Shown here: piece by piece, positions 37,518 through 46,146 of the stretch
How positions within the stretch are numbered: the first letter of the stretch is position 1
Layout: each line of letters begins with the position of its first letter
Assembly: GCA_905182905.1 (NCBI GenBank)
Contig: CAJJDH010000025.1
Span: 39,718-103,717, forward strand
Reading direction: 5' to 3'
Length of the DNA stretch: 64,000 nt
Source: a marine gamma proteobacterium HTCC2089
GTDB lineage: Bacteria > Pseudomonadota > Gammaproteobacteria > Pseudomonadales > Azotimanducaceae
The notes under the pieces: model-generated
Databases searched by the model: none
What the model was told of the DNA's origin: nothing
The model's input: only the letters and a program-made list of their open reading frames with translations
Made by a program: the position numbers and the translations under genes

Positions 37518-38348
37518 ATGTCCAATGGAAATAACGGCATAACTGCTACAAATGAATATGCCGACATAGAGGTCACACAGAGTGACCATATCGCTGTTAT
37601 AGAGATTCAAAGACCTCCATTTAATTTTTTCGATCTCAGCCTAATTCAACAAATAGCTGAAGCTTTAGACCGTGCGGATAACAATCCTGAGTGTCGAGTA
37701 GTCGTGCTAACTTCTACTGGCAAAGCATTTTGCGCCGGTGCCAACTTTGGAAGCGGACAAACAGATGGTGACCAGAGTCCAGAGTTTACAGAGGAAGGCT
37801 TCCAGAACACCACAGGAAAACTCTATTCTGAAGCAATTCGCCTGTTTAGAAGCAAGAAACCTATCATTGCAGCCATTCAAGGTGCAGCCATTGGTGGCGG
37901 GTTTGGCTTAGCTTGCGTCGCTGATTTCCGCATAGCCAGCCCCAAAGCACGTTTCGCAGCAAACTTCGTAAAACTCGGTTTACACCAAGGGTTTGGCATT
38001 TCGATCACACTACCGCGACTTATCGGTAATCAAAATGCCTCAAGGCTATTGCTCTCAGGAAGACGCATCAATGCGCAAGAGGCTCTGTCTATTGGCTTAG
38101 TAGATGAAATCGTTGCAGAAGAAAAACTGCGCGATGCGGCAATGCAACTCGCATCCGAATTAGCGGAAAATGCGCCATTGGCTATACAGTCCGTACGAGC
38201 AACAATGCGAGAAGGCTTAGCAGATGCAGTGGCATCAGCCACAGTTCACGAACTTGCGGAGCAACAATGGCTGCGCGCTACAGAAGATGCTTATGAGGGA
38301 ATTCGCGCGGTCAGTGAACGGCGCCCAGGGAATTTTAAAGGCCAGTAA
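37518..38348 (+). CDS. crotonase-fold protein lacking both hydratase glutamates
   Basis: A 276-residue enoyl-CoA hydratase/isomerase family protein. The oxyanion segments AFCAGANFG and GAAIGGGFG are present, so it should bind an acyl-CoA. The first hydratase glutamate is replaced by Gly130 (GGGFG) and the second by Phe150 (AANF in place of the TPE motif). Classic hydration is therefore unlikely; isomerase, dehalogenase, thioesterase or C-C lyase activity, or a non-enzymatic role, is more plausible. An AAGGAAG site precedes the ATG. It is followed by a luciferase-like gene. Confidence 0.87.
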   Translation: MSNGNNGITATNEYADIEVTQSDHIAVIEIQRPPFNFFDLSLIQQIAEALDRADNNPECRVVVLTSTGKAFCAGANFGSGQTDGDQSPEFTEEGFQNTTGKLYSEAIRLFRSKKPIIAAIQGAAIGGGFGLACVADFRIASPKARFAANFVKLGLHQGFGISITLPRLIGNQNASRLLLSGRRINAQEALSIGLVDEIVAEEKLRDAAMQLASELAENAPLAIQSVRATMREGLADAVASATVHELAEQQWLRATEDAYEGIRAVSERRPGNFKGQ

Positions 38349-38416
38349 ATAAGGCCTATTAACTGGCAAGAAATTAGCAAAATTTAGCAATAAGACACAA
38401 AATGGAGAGGACGATT

Positions 38417-39286
38417 ATGGATTTAGGCAAACTTGGAGTCTGGTATTTTTTTGACGGAATATCAGCAGCAGATACCGCTGTAGCAGCAAAACGATTAGAA
38501 GAATTAGGTTACGGCACCTTGTGGCTACCTGAAACTGTCGGTAAAGACCCACTTATTTCCTCCGCGTGGCTACTCGCCAATACTGAAAAGCTCAACCTAG
38601 CCACAGGTATTGTGAACATTTATAACCGCGAACCTGGGATAACTGGGGCCGCACAGAAAACACTAGCAGAGCAATCAGGTGGCCGATTCGCTCTAGCCAT
38701 GGGGGTTTCGCACAAACCATTAGTTGAGGGCGTCAGAGGTTTGGAGTACGGACCACCGCTTGCAACTATGCGCACCTACCTCGAGCGCATGGCCAGCGCC
38801 CCTTACAATGGTTTTGCGCCTGCAGAAAAACCGCCCACCATTATTGCCGCCCTTGGCCCAAAGATGCTCGAACTCGCAAAAACCAGCACTGATGGCGCCC
38901 ACCCCTACTTCACATCACCAGTGCACACCAAGATGGCCAGAGACATAATGGGCGAGGGTCCAATGCTGTGCGTTGAACAAAAAGTTATTTTGGAAACCGA
39001 CACAACCAAAGCCCGAGAACTGGCACGGCCTGTAGCGAAGATCTACAACAGATTACCCAACTACCGTAACAACTGGTTACGTATGGGCTTGAACGAAAGC
39101 GACATCGACAACCTCAGCGACAAGTTTATTGATGCAACCTTCGCCTACGGTGACGTTGACGCGATCAAAGAGCGAATTGCAGAGCACATGGACGCAGGCG
39201 CAAGTCACGTTTGCATACAGCCGGTAAACCCAAATGGCGTCTTCGGCGACCTACACTGGGAGTGCCTAGAAGCGTTAGCGCCCTAA
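38417..39286 (+). CDS. LLM-class flavin/F420-dependent oxidoreductase
   Basis: A 289-residue luciferase-like monooxygenase superfamily barrel. The ATG at 38417 is preferred: GGAGAGG lies 6 bases upstream, inside the codons that an ATG at 38402 would translate. The sequence (GVWYFFDGIS, YGTLWLPETVGKDP, LATGIVNIYNREP) matches the group often annotated as MSMEG_4141-type F420-dependent oxidoreductases. In a gammaproteobacterium FMN is an equally likely cofactor, and a flavin reductase gene follows nearby on the other strand. Confidence 0.85.
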   Translation: MDLGKLGVWYFFDGISAADTAVAAKRLEELGYGTLWLPETVGKDPLISSAWLLANTEKLNLATGIVNIYNREPGITGAAQKTLAEQSGGRFALAMGVSHKPLVEGVRGLEYGPPLATMRTYLERMASAPYNGFAPAEKPPTIIAALGPKMLELAKTSTDGAHPYFTSPVHTKMARDIMGEGPMLCVEQKVILETDTTKARELARPVAKIYNRLPNYRNNWLRMGLNESDIDNLSDKFIDATFAYGDVDAIKERIAEHMDAGASHVCIQPVNPNGVFGDLHWECLEALAP

Positions 39287-39308
39287 AAAAGAAGCGTTAG
39301 CGCCCTAA
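39269..39308 (+). repeat. 18-bp direct repeat duplicating the gene's stop region
   Basis: The last 18 bp of the LLM gene including its TAA (39269-39286) are repeated exactly at 39291-39308 after AAAA, a 22-bp period. It looks like a recent slippage duplication of the 3' end; the protein is unaffected because the first copy keeps the stop. Confidence 0.8.
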
Positions 39309-39335
39309 TTTCAGCAGCTAAGCCTTGGTGAAAAT

Positions 39336-39379
39336 GGCGGTGGGATCCTAGTAAGAATCTAGGTTTCACCGCCTTCTTT
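39336..39379 (+). terminator. two-tier hairpin terminator after the LLM gene
   Basis: GGCGGTG (39336-39342) pairs with CACCGCC (39367-39373), with an inner CCTAG/CTAGG stem, followed by TTCTTTAT. It lies between convergent genes and should act as an intrinsic terminator on the plus strand. Confidence 0.7.
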
Positions 39380-39471
39380 ATATCTAGAAATTGTGCCTAT
39401 CTTTTCTTAGGAAACGTCCAAGAATAAATGTGCCTGAGCTTCGCAAAGCACAAGACCCGGCCAGAGTTTAC

Positions 39472-39972
39472 TTAACCTTGAGCAAACGCCCCGTACTGAC
39501 TACGGAAATAGAGCAAGGGCTCACCCTCACCCAGAGAAGACTCAAAATGCCGCACGCTACCTACAGCAATAGTATGGTCGCCAGCATCATGTTCGGCGTC
39601 TAAGTCACATTCGATATGAGCCAAAACACCTTCCAATATTGGCGCTCCCAATAACCCTTCACGCCACTGTATTGAGGCAAATTTATCAGCTCCAGGCTGG
39701 GCCATTGTTGCGCACACATCAGCCTGATCTGCGGCAAGAATATTGATACAAAAACCTCCGCTGGCACGAATTTTCGGCCAACTAGAGGAGCCTTTCCCCG
39801 GACAAAAAGCCACCAAGGGCGGATCTAGCGAGAGGGAAACAAAGGACTGTGCCGCAAAGCCTACTGGTGCTCCTTCAAAGTTTGCCGTGACTATGACTAT
39901 CCCTGAGCAGAAATTACCCATTGTTTGACGAAATGCTGCACCGTCAAAGTGCTCCCCAGAAATCTCTGCCAT
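39472..39972 (-). CDS. flavin reductase family (FMN-binding split-barrel) protein
   Basis: A 166-residue flavin reductase-like protein. RQTMGNFCSGIVIVT opens the barrel, the GFAAQSFVSLSLDPPLVAFC segment is the FMN-binding signature of HpaC/ActVB-type reductases, and SGGFCINIL follows. It reduces free FMN or FAD with NAD(P)H for a partner oxygenase. The convergent LLM gene is a natural candidate partner (inference). A paired TATAGTAT/ATACTATA site lies in its promoter region. Confidence 0.88.
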   Translation of the reverse strand: MAEISGEHFDGAAFRQTMGNFCSGIVIVTANFEGAPVGFAAQSFVSLSLDPPLVAFCPGKGSSSWPKIRASGGFCINILAADQADVCATMAQPGADKFASIQWREGLLGAPILEGVLAHIECDLDAEHDAGDHTIAVGSVRHFESSLGEGEPLLYFRSQYGAFAQG

Positions 39973-39982
39973 GGTTAGGCCT

Positions 39983-40010
39983 TATAGTATTTTTTTGTAG
40001 CGATACTATA
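39983..40010. promoter_or_regulatory. 8-bp inverted repeat in a divergent promoter region
   Basis: TATAGTAT (39983-39990) and ATACTATA (40003-40010) form a perfect inverted repeat with a 12-base T-rich spacer, 11 bp upstream of the flavin reductase start on the minus strand. The half-sites resemble -10 boxes and could overlap the promoter, so a dimeric repressor operator is possible. Confidence 0.35.
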
Positions 40011-40162
40011 CCGTAAAGACTACGCGACTAACTACACGAGCACCTCACAGGTAAAGTGGTGTCCCAAAGTCATTGCTTGAATAACTACTTGGTCAATAGC
40101 ACTATTTCCCTTCCTCTAAGCCTCTGCTTAAATAGCTGGCTGGAAAATTTAAGGAACTTACG

Positions 40163-41356
40163 GTGAGCGATCTAACAACATTCAGAACTGAAACCAGAAA
40201 TTGGCTGGAAACAAATTGCCCTGCATCAATGCGCACACCTATGCCAGAACACGAAACCGTGTGGGGTGGGCGTAATCAGCAATGGACTAATAATGATTCC
40301 AAATTATGGTTAGAACGCATGGCGGAGAAAGGCTGGACAGTACCTAGATGGCCCACAGAATATGGCGGCGGCGGCTTAACCGCAGATCAAGACAAGGTCT
40401 TACAGCAGGAATTAGGGCGCATCAAAGCACGCTCGCCGCTCCAGAGCTTTGGTATCTGGATGTTAGGGCCAGCACTCTTAGAGTTCGCTACAGAGGAACA
40501 AAAGCAACACTACCTGCCACAAATTGCCCGAGGAGAAATCCGCTGGTGCCAAGGCTATTCAGAACCTAACTTCGGTTCTGACCTTGCCGGCTTGCAAACC
40601 AAAGCAGAGGATCAAGGCGACCATTACTTAGTTAACGGCGCAAAAATATGGACCTCTTACGCCAACGAAGCGGACTGGATTTTTTGTTTAGTGCGCACCG
40701 ATCAGCAGGCGTCCAAACACGAAGGCATTAGCTTTCTACTCTTCGACATGGCAAGCGAAGGTGTCAGCACTTCACCCATCCAGCTCATCAGTGGCGCGTC
40801 ACCTTTTTGCCAAACCTTCTTTGACGATGTTCGCGTGCCAAAAACTCAGCTAGTAGGCGAACTGAACAAAGGTTGGGGTATCGCCAAACGTCTTCTACAA
40901 CACGAGCGCCAAATGATCTCTGGCATCGGCGGCAACAGTGCCCTAGGTGGTTCAAGCAGCAAACTCCATGACGTAGCCAAAGCCTACGTTGGTGAAGAAG
41001 CCGGACGTATTGCAGACCCCGCGATACGCGACAAAGTAGCCGTACAAGAAATCAATGACAAAGCATTCCAGCTGACTATGGCGCGAGCTGGCGAAGAAGC
41101 CAAAGCAGGCAAGGCAGATGGCAACTTGGCTTCCATCTTTAAGTTCTATGGCACAGAACAAAACAAGCGCAAGTACGAGCGCATGCTAGAGATTATGGGT
41201 ACCCAAGCTGTAGGCTGGGAGGGTGATGCTTTTTCCGCCAAGGAAATAGGCACAACTAGGCAATGGCTAAGGTCTAAGGCCAACTCCATTGAAGGCGGTA
41301 CTAGTGAGGTGCAGTTAAACGTAATTGCTAAAAGAGTATTGGGCTTACCGGACTAG
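40163..41356 (+). CDS. acyl-CoA dehydrogenase
   Basis: A 397-residue acyl-CoA dehydrogenase started at GTG with AAGGAA upstream. CQGYSEPNFGSDLAG is the substrate/FAD motif, NGAKIWTSYANEADW follows, and SIEGGTSEVQLNVIAKRVLG ends the protein. The longer helical part with the EGGTSEVQ motif resembles the dehydrogenases used for bulky (sterol- or terpenoid-type) acyl-CoAs, which often pair with a second subunit (inference). It is divergent from the flavin reductase. Confidence 0.9.
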   Translation: MSDLTTFRTETRNWLETNCPASMRTPMPEHETVWGGRNQQWTNNDSKLWLERMAEKGWTVPRWPTEYGGGGLTADQDKVLQQELGRIKARSPLQSFGIWMLGPALLEFATEEQKQHYLPQIARGEIRWCQGYSEPNFGSDLAGLQTKAEDQGDHYLVNGAKIWTSYANEADWIFCLVRTDQQASKHEGISFLLFDMASEGVSTSPIQLISGASPFCQTFFDDVRVPKTQLVGELNKGWGIAKRLLQHERQMISGIGGNSALGGSSSKLHDVAKAYVGEEAGRIADPAIRDKVAVQEINDKAFQLTMARAGEEAKAGKADGNLASIFKFYGTEQNKRKYERMLEIMGTQAVGWEGDAFSAKEIGTTRQWLRSKANSIEGGTSEVQLNVIAKRVLGLPD

Positions 41357-41731
41357 ACGTTTTGGTTTAACGAGTCCGCGACAGGCACTTGCGAGTAGAG
41401 CCTGCACCCTTATGCCAGCCGTCGACATCACGTTCGCGTTGTCTGGAAATTCTTGGTCCAAGCACGTGTGATATCCGGGTATCCAGAATTTCTAAAATAA
41501 TAAAGGCAAGCGGCACTGAAGACCCAAGCCAAGCCAAGCCAAGCCAAGCCAAAAAAACTTAGCGAGCGTTACTGCGCTGCGTTTCACTCACGGGCGACTG
41601 CACCTCGTGCCAACATCCTATTTCCATCATTACCAGTCAAAACTCCAATAGACCGTTACTACGAAAGTTGGTTGCATTTCCCTAGCCTAACCTCATCATG
41701 TGTCTATTAACTGCCAAATAGGATTGTTGTC
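41357..41731. other. 375-bp intergenic region with a pentanucleotide repeat
   Basis: No convincing gene. A CAGGC/GCCTG hairpin lies near 41383-41405 and may end the dehydrogenase transcript. A CCAAG array and A7 tract lie at 41524-41558. The minus-strand open frame here is created largely by the repeat. The LemA gene follows with AGGA about 10 bases before its ATG. Confidence 0.45.
41524..41552. repeat. CCAAG pentanucleotide microsatellite
   Basis: Five perfect CCAAG units plus CCAA, running into seven As. A 5-bp unit in a non-coding gap can change length freely and could alter promoter spacing of a neighbouring gene. Confidence 0.85.
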
Positions 41732-42322
41732 ATGGAGATGATTATATTACTCGTAGTTGTTGCGGTACTGGCCTTTTGGCTAGTCGCCATCTACAACCAA
41801 CTTGTCGCGCTGAAGAACCGTCAAGAAAACGGCTTCTCGCAAATCGAAGTACAGCTCAAAAGACGCTATGACTTAATTCCGAATCTGGTGGAAACAGCAA
41901 AAGCTTATATGGCACATGAGCGCGAGACTTTGGAAGCTGTTATAAATGCTCGCAACGATGCTGCCGCGGGCCTTGCCGCCGCCGCAGGTGATCCAAGTAA
42001 TGGCGCAGCAATTCAAGAACTTGCAGGTGCAGAAGGCATTTTGGGTAGCGCAATGAGTCGGCTGAATGTGGTTATGGAAGCCTATCCAGACCTCAAAGCT
42101 AATCAAAATATGATGCAGCTGACTGAAGAGCTGACCTCAACTGAGAACAAGGTTGCCTTTGCTCGACAAGCCTTCAACGACCAAGTCACCGAATACAATA
42201 CCTACCGTAGTTCATTTCCACCCGTCATGGTTGCAGCGACCTTTGGCCACCCTACCGATGCAGAACTGTTGGAGTTTGAAGATTCTGCGGCTATCCAAGC
42301 TGCGCCAAAAGTTTCCTTCTAG
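41732..42322 (+). CDS. LemA family protein
   Basis: A 196-residue LemA protein with one N-terminal membrane helix (MIILLVVVAVLAFWLVAIYN) and a cytosolic or periplasmic helical bundle. The family motif RQENGFSQIEVQLKRRYDLIPNLVETAKAY is split across residues about 31-60. LemA proteins are of unclear function but often sit beside an M48/HtpX-like protease, as here (69 bp downstream). The pair probably forms an operon. Confidence 0.92.
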   Translation: MEMIILLVVVAVLAFWLVAIYNQLVALKNRQENGFSQIEVQLKRRYDLIPNLVETAKAYMAHERETLEAVINARNDAAAGLAAAAGDPSNGAAIQELAGAEGILGSAMSRLNVVMEAYPDLKANQNMMQLTEELTSTENKVAFARQAFNDQVTEYNTYRSSFPPVMVAATFGHPTDAELLEFEDSAAIQAAPKVSF

Positions 42323-42391
42323 CACTGTATGGCAGCAGGCTAGCCAAATAATGACTAGCCTTGGCATCTCAACAATGGTGAACAATAGTTT

Positions 42392-44284
42392 ATGAACTTC
42401 TTCAAAGCGCAAGATCAAGCAAAGAGAAAAACCCACCAACTAACATTTTTGTTTATCGCCGCACTCATATCGCTATTGGTTATGGCAAATTTACTCGTCG
42501 CCGTAATGCTTAACTTTGAAAACCCTGCGACTAGTTTTACCCAGACTCTCGCCCAAACGCCGCCTGAAATTTGGCTCACTATTAGCCTAGGCGTAGGTGG
42601 CGTAGTGGCGGTGGCTAGCCTATTCAAATACCTAACTCTTCGTGGGGGCGGTAGAGCAGTCGCAGAGTCTTTAGGTGGTATATTGATTCACCAAAATACT
42701 CGCAACGCTCAAGAGCGCCAACTACTCAATGTGGTGGAAGAAATGGCCATTGCCGCTGGACTTAGCGTTCCTCCGGTGTACCTTATTCGCGAGGACAGTA
42801 TTAACGCCTTTGCTGCGGGATTTTCTCCGAACGATGCTGTTATTGGTATCAATCAAGGCACGCTAGATTTACTCAATCGCGAAGAGTTACAGGGCGTAGT
42901 GGCACACGAATTTAGTCACATTCTAAATGGCGATATGCGCATCAATCTGCGCCTGATGGCATTACTTCACGGCATCCTATTTTTGGGCATTATCGGTTAC
43001 GGCTTTTTGCGCGGCTCAATGTTCAGCCGCAGCAAGGAACGTGGCGGCGTCATCGCACTGGGTATCGGACTATTGATTATCGGCTACGGGGGTACTTTTT
43101 TCGGCAATTTGATTAAGGCCGCTGTCAGTCGCCAGCGTGAGTTCCTTGCCGACGCTGCCGCCGTGCAATTCACTCGATCTAATACCGGCATTGCTAACGC
43201 GTTGAAAAAGATTGGCGGGCATAGTGTTGGCTCGCAAATCAAAAATACTCGCGCTGAACAAAGCAGCCATATGTTCTTTGGGGCTATTAAGCCTTTTGCT
43301 GCAAATTTAATGTCTACACACCCGCCATTAGAGCGACGTATTCAAGCCCTAGACCCTAGTTGGAGCGGCAAGTTTGAGAAAACATCGCGGCAATCAAATT
43401 CACCCAACGGCGCGCAGCAGTCCGCATTAGCTTCCGGCTTCAGCAGCGCACCGACCACTGCACAAGTTGGTGAAGAATCTCAGTTACTAGACAGCATTGG
43501 TAACGCTAACTTAGCTCAAGCCCAAGCGTTAATTAGTAACGCGGACCAAGGACTTTTCTCAGCGGCTCACGACACATTTGAATCAAGGGCGTTGATCTAC
43601 GCCATGCTGGTCGCAGACGACGCCGACATTGCTCGGCAGCAACTGGCTTTTGTCGACGCCAATGCTGAAGCTGGCGTTCCAGCACATGTGCGTAGATTAA
43701 TGCCAACGGTGGCAACTGCGGACCAAGAACAAAAGCTAACTTTGCTAGAGATGGCAGTACCAAGTTTGAAAGAACTATCCGGTGGCCAATACAAGCGCTT
43801 TACCGCCATTACCAACCAACTGATTGTCGCTGATCAACAAGTAGATATTTTTGAGTGGGTACTACACCGTATATTGACCAAAGAATTATACGGTCACTTT
43901 ATTGCACCTAGCCGTAGCAACGGCAATATTGCTTCACTCAAACGCCTGACCACTGAGCTACACATGTTAATTAGTGTTATCGCCACTTGCGGCATCGCGA
44001 ACCCACAGACACAAGATACGGCCTTTACCCGAGGCTGGAAATTACTTCAGCCAAACAAGCCTAAGAACTTCAAAACAGTAGAATACTTCGACTATGAAGC
44101 CTTCAACCAAGCGCTAGCAAAACTGCGTGAGCTCAAGCCAAAACTCAAAGCAAGCGTACTTGAAGCCTGCATCCAAACAGCGTTAGCCGACGGCACCCTG
44201 ACCCAGGATCAATTTGCCCTGATAAAGGGTATTGGGGCCACACTAGATTGCCCAATACCCCCATTGGCGAGCAAACCTCGGTAG
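42392..44284 (+). CDS. M48-family membrane metalloprotease with long C-terminal extension
   Basis: A 630-residue protein, much longer than HtpX (about 290). Two N-terminal helices (residues 17-42 and 60-82) precede a zinc-protease domain: HEFSH at 172-176 and third ligand Glu250 in SRQREFLADAAA, with two more hydrophobic segments between. Residues about 335-630 form a helical extension without a family I can name; it is not a TPR array of obvious type. With LemA upstream, an envelope quality-control role is likely (inference). Confidence 0.88.
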   Translation: MNFFKAQDQAKRKTHQLTFLFIAALISLLVMANLLVAVMLNFENPATSFTQTLAQTPPEIWLTISLGVGGVVAVASLFKYLTLRGGGRAVAESLGGILIHQNTRNAQERQLLNVVEEMAIAAGLSVPPVYLIREDSINAFAAGFSPNDAVIGINQGTLDLLNREELQGVVAHEFSHILNGDMRINLRLMALLHGILFLGIIGYGFLRGSMFSRSKERGGVIALGIGLLIIGYGGTFFGNLIKAAVSRQREFLADAAAVQFTRSNTGIANALKKIGGHSVGSQIKNTRAEQSSHMFFGAIKPFAANLMSTHPPLERRIQALDPSWSGKFEKTSRQSNSPNGAQQSALASGFSSAPTTAQVGEESQLLDSIGNANLAQAQALISNADQGLFSAAHDTFESRALIYAMLVADDADIARQQLAFVDANAEAGVPAHVRRLMPTVATADQEQKLTLLEMAVPSLKELSGGQYKRFTAITNQLIVADQQVDIFEWVLHRILTKELYGHFIAPSRSNGNIASLKRLTTELHMLISVIATCGIANPQTQDTAFTRGWKLLQPNKPKNFKTVEYFDYEAFNQALAKLRELKPKLKASVLEACIQTALADGTLTQDQFALIKGIGATLDCPIPPLASKPR

Positions 44285-44380
44285 CATTGCGAAGTGCGCG
44301 TATGTAAAAATGCGCGCTAAATTCCAACGGTGAAGTGGGCAGTGACCACCACCAAAATTGCAATCAAAGGGCCTGCTACC

Positions 44381-45106
44381 ATGCATGACAATGTGTATGT
44401 GGAAAAACAGCAACATATCGTCGACTTCGCATTCAATAAGGATGTAGTCGCAGTATTCCCGGATATGATTCGGCGCTCTGTACCCGGCTATGAAACTATT
44501 ATTCCAATGACCGGCCTGATCGCAGCAAGGCACTTGGGTGATTCCGGCACTGCTTATGATCTTGGCTGCTCTTTGGGCGCGTCTACTTTAGCCGTTTTAC
44601 AACAAAGCCAAGAACAGAATATTAGAGTCGTTGGCGTTGATAATTCTGCGGCCATGATCGAAGGCGCGATAGCACAAATCACTGACACAAGAGCAATCTT
44701 TCAATGCGCAGACTTACTGCGCACCTCGGTAAGTGGTGCAAAAGTAGTCATCCTAAATTTTGTTGCTCAGTTTCTTGCGCCAGACGAACGCTTAGATTTA
44801 TTTACCCGCCTCCACGAACAAATGCACCCAGACGGTTTGCTTATTGTGTCGGAAAAGGTCCGTAGCCCAGACCCCGCAATACAAACAATCTTTGACGATA
44901 CTCATCTAGATTGGAAACGCGCCAACGGCTATAGCGAGCTAGAGGTAAGCCAAAAGCGCCAAGCATTAGAAAACGTGATGAAAGTAGATACCGAAGCAAT
45001 GCAGTTACAGCGCTTCGCAGCAGCTGGTTTTACCACCAGCAAACAATGGTATCGCTGCCTAAACTGGGCATCGTTTTTGGTCTACAAACAGTTGCCTACT
45101 TCTTGA
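44381..45106 (+). CDS. cmoA: carboxy-S-adenosyl-L-methionine synthase CmoA
   Basis: CmoA makes carboxy-SAM from SAM and prephenate. The 241-residue protein from the ATG at 44381 matches the family N-terminus; an in-frame ATG at 44330 would add 17 residues. Diagnostic segments: VFPDMIRRSVPGYETII, the SAM loop YDLGCSLGASTLAV, and LDWKRANGYSELEVSQKR. Followed directly by cmoB, whose product uses the carboxy-SAM. Confidence 0.93.
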   Translation: MHDNVYVEKQQHIVDFAFNKDVVAVFPDMIRRSVPGYETIIPMTGLIAARHLGDSGTAYDLGCSLGASTLAVLQQSQEQNIRVVGVDNSAAMIEGAIAQITDTRAIFQCADLLRTSVSGAKVVILNFVAQFLAPDERLDLFTRLHEQMHPDGLLIVSEKVRSPDPAIQTIFDDTHLDWKRANGYSELEVSQKRQALENVMKVDTEAMQLQRFAAAGFTTSKQWYRCLNWASFLVYKQLPTS

Positions 45107-46047
45107 GCGAAAAAATTGAACTTCTGGACTGGCCAAAAAATCTACCAGAGTGGCCCCAACACCTGCTAGCCGAACGCTTTAGCAATAAAACTCACGGTGA
45201 CTTTCCGCGCTGGTTTGAAGCCATCAATGCCATGCCAGAGCAGCCTAGCCATGAAGTTTTACTTGATGAAGATGCCGTTCGCTGTGTACTTAACCTAAGT
45301 AAGGAAACAACCGCTGTGTTGCAAGATCAGCTTATGCACTTGCACCCGTGGCGCAAAGGCCCATTTCAAATTGGCGATATTCGTATCGACACCGAATGGC
45401 ATTCGGATTGGAAATGGCAGCGTTTAAGCAAAACCCTGGGAACCTTCAATGGCCAGCGCGTATTGGATATCGGTTGCGGTAACGGCTATTTCGGTTGGCG
45501 CATGTTAGGCGCTGGAGCCAAAGAAGTAGTTGGCATTGATCCCACCCTGCTATTTTGCATGCAACACCAAGCGATACAAAAATACTTTCAAGACCAACGC
45601 AACTGGGTATTGCCACTGAAGGTAGAAGAAATCCCCATTACTACGACCTTTGATCGAGTTCTGAGCATGGGGGTACTTTACCATCGCAGAGATCCCCAAG
45701 AGCATATCGATAAGGTCTTTGCCTTAACCGAAAACGGCGGTCAGGGAATTATTGAAACCCTTGTAGTGGAAACCACTGAAAGCTTGTATCCGGAAGACCG
45801 CTACGCACGTATGCGCAATGTTTGGTGCGTACCGACCGTGGACGACTTGTGTAGTTGGATGACTAAGGCTGGATTCAGTGATATTCAGGTAATTGATGTA
45901 TGCACTACATCATTCGAGGAGCAGCGCAGTACACCATGGATGCATTTTGAATCTCTAGTGCATTCACTGAATCCTGAAGACCAAAGGCTTACCGTGGAAG
46001 GTCATCCGCGGCCGGTTCGTGCAATGGTTGTTGGCAGCAAAAATTAG
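45103..46047 (+). CDS. cmoB: tRNA U34 carboxymethyltransferase CmoB
   Basis: CmoB transfers the carboxymethyl group from carboxy-SAM to 5-hydroxyuridine-34 of tRNA, making cmo5U and extending wobble reading. LHPWRKGPFQIGDIRIDTEW, SDWKWQR, VLDIGCGNGYFGWRM, GIDPTLLF and MGVLYHRRDP are all diagnostic. A TTG at 45103 overlapping the cmoA stop (TTGA) gives 314 residues, close to E. coli CmoB; an in-frame ATG at 45046 would overlap cmoA by 61 bp and add 19 residues. The two genes are translationally coupled either way. Confidence 0.92.
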   Translation: MSEKIELLDWPKNLPEWPQHLLAERFSNKTHGDFPRWFEAINAMPEQPSHEVLLDEDAVRCVLNLSKETTAVLQDQLMHLHPWRKGPFQIGDIRIDTEWHSDWKWQRLSKTLGTFNGQRVLDIGCGNGYFGWRMLGAGAKEVVGIDPTLLFCMQHQAIQKYFQDQRNWVLPLKVEEIPITTTFDRVLSMGVLYHRRDPQEHIDKVFALTENGGQGIIETLVVETTESLYPEDRYARMRNVWCVPTVDDLCSWMTKAGFSDIQVIDVCTTSFEEQRSTPWMHFESLVHSLNPEDQRLTVEGHPRPVRAMVVGSKN

Positions 46048-46146
46048 AACACCGGCGCTAAGCAAGCCGTCACGGTATTTCAACCAGCAACCTCACCAGC
46101 TGAGGTATACTCAGTTTCTATTTAACTCAACGAGAGGTTGGCCATC

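Noticed and set aside
41367..41552. 61-residue minus-strand frame beginning MAWLGLAWLG
   Set aside because: Its start is made by the CCAAG microsatellite and the rest has no recognisable features.
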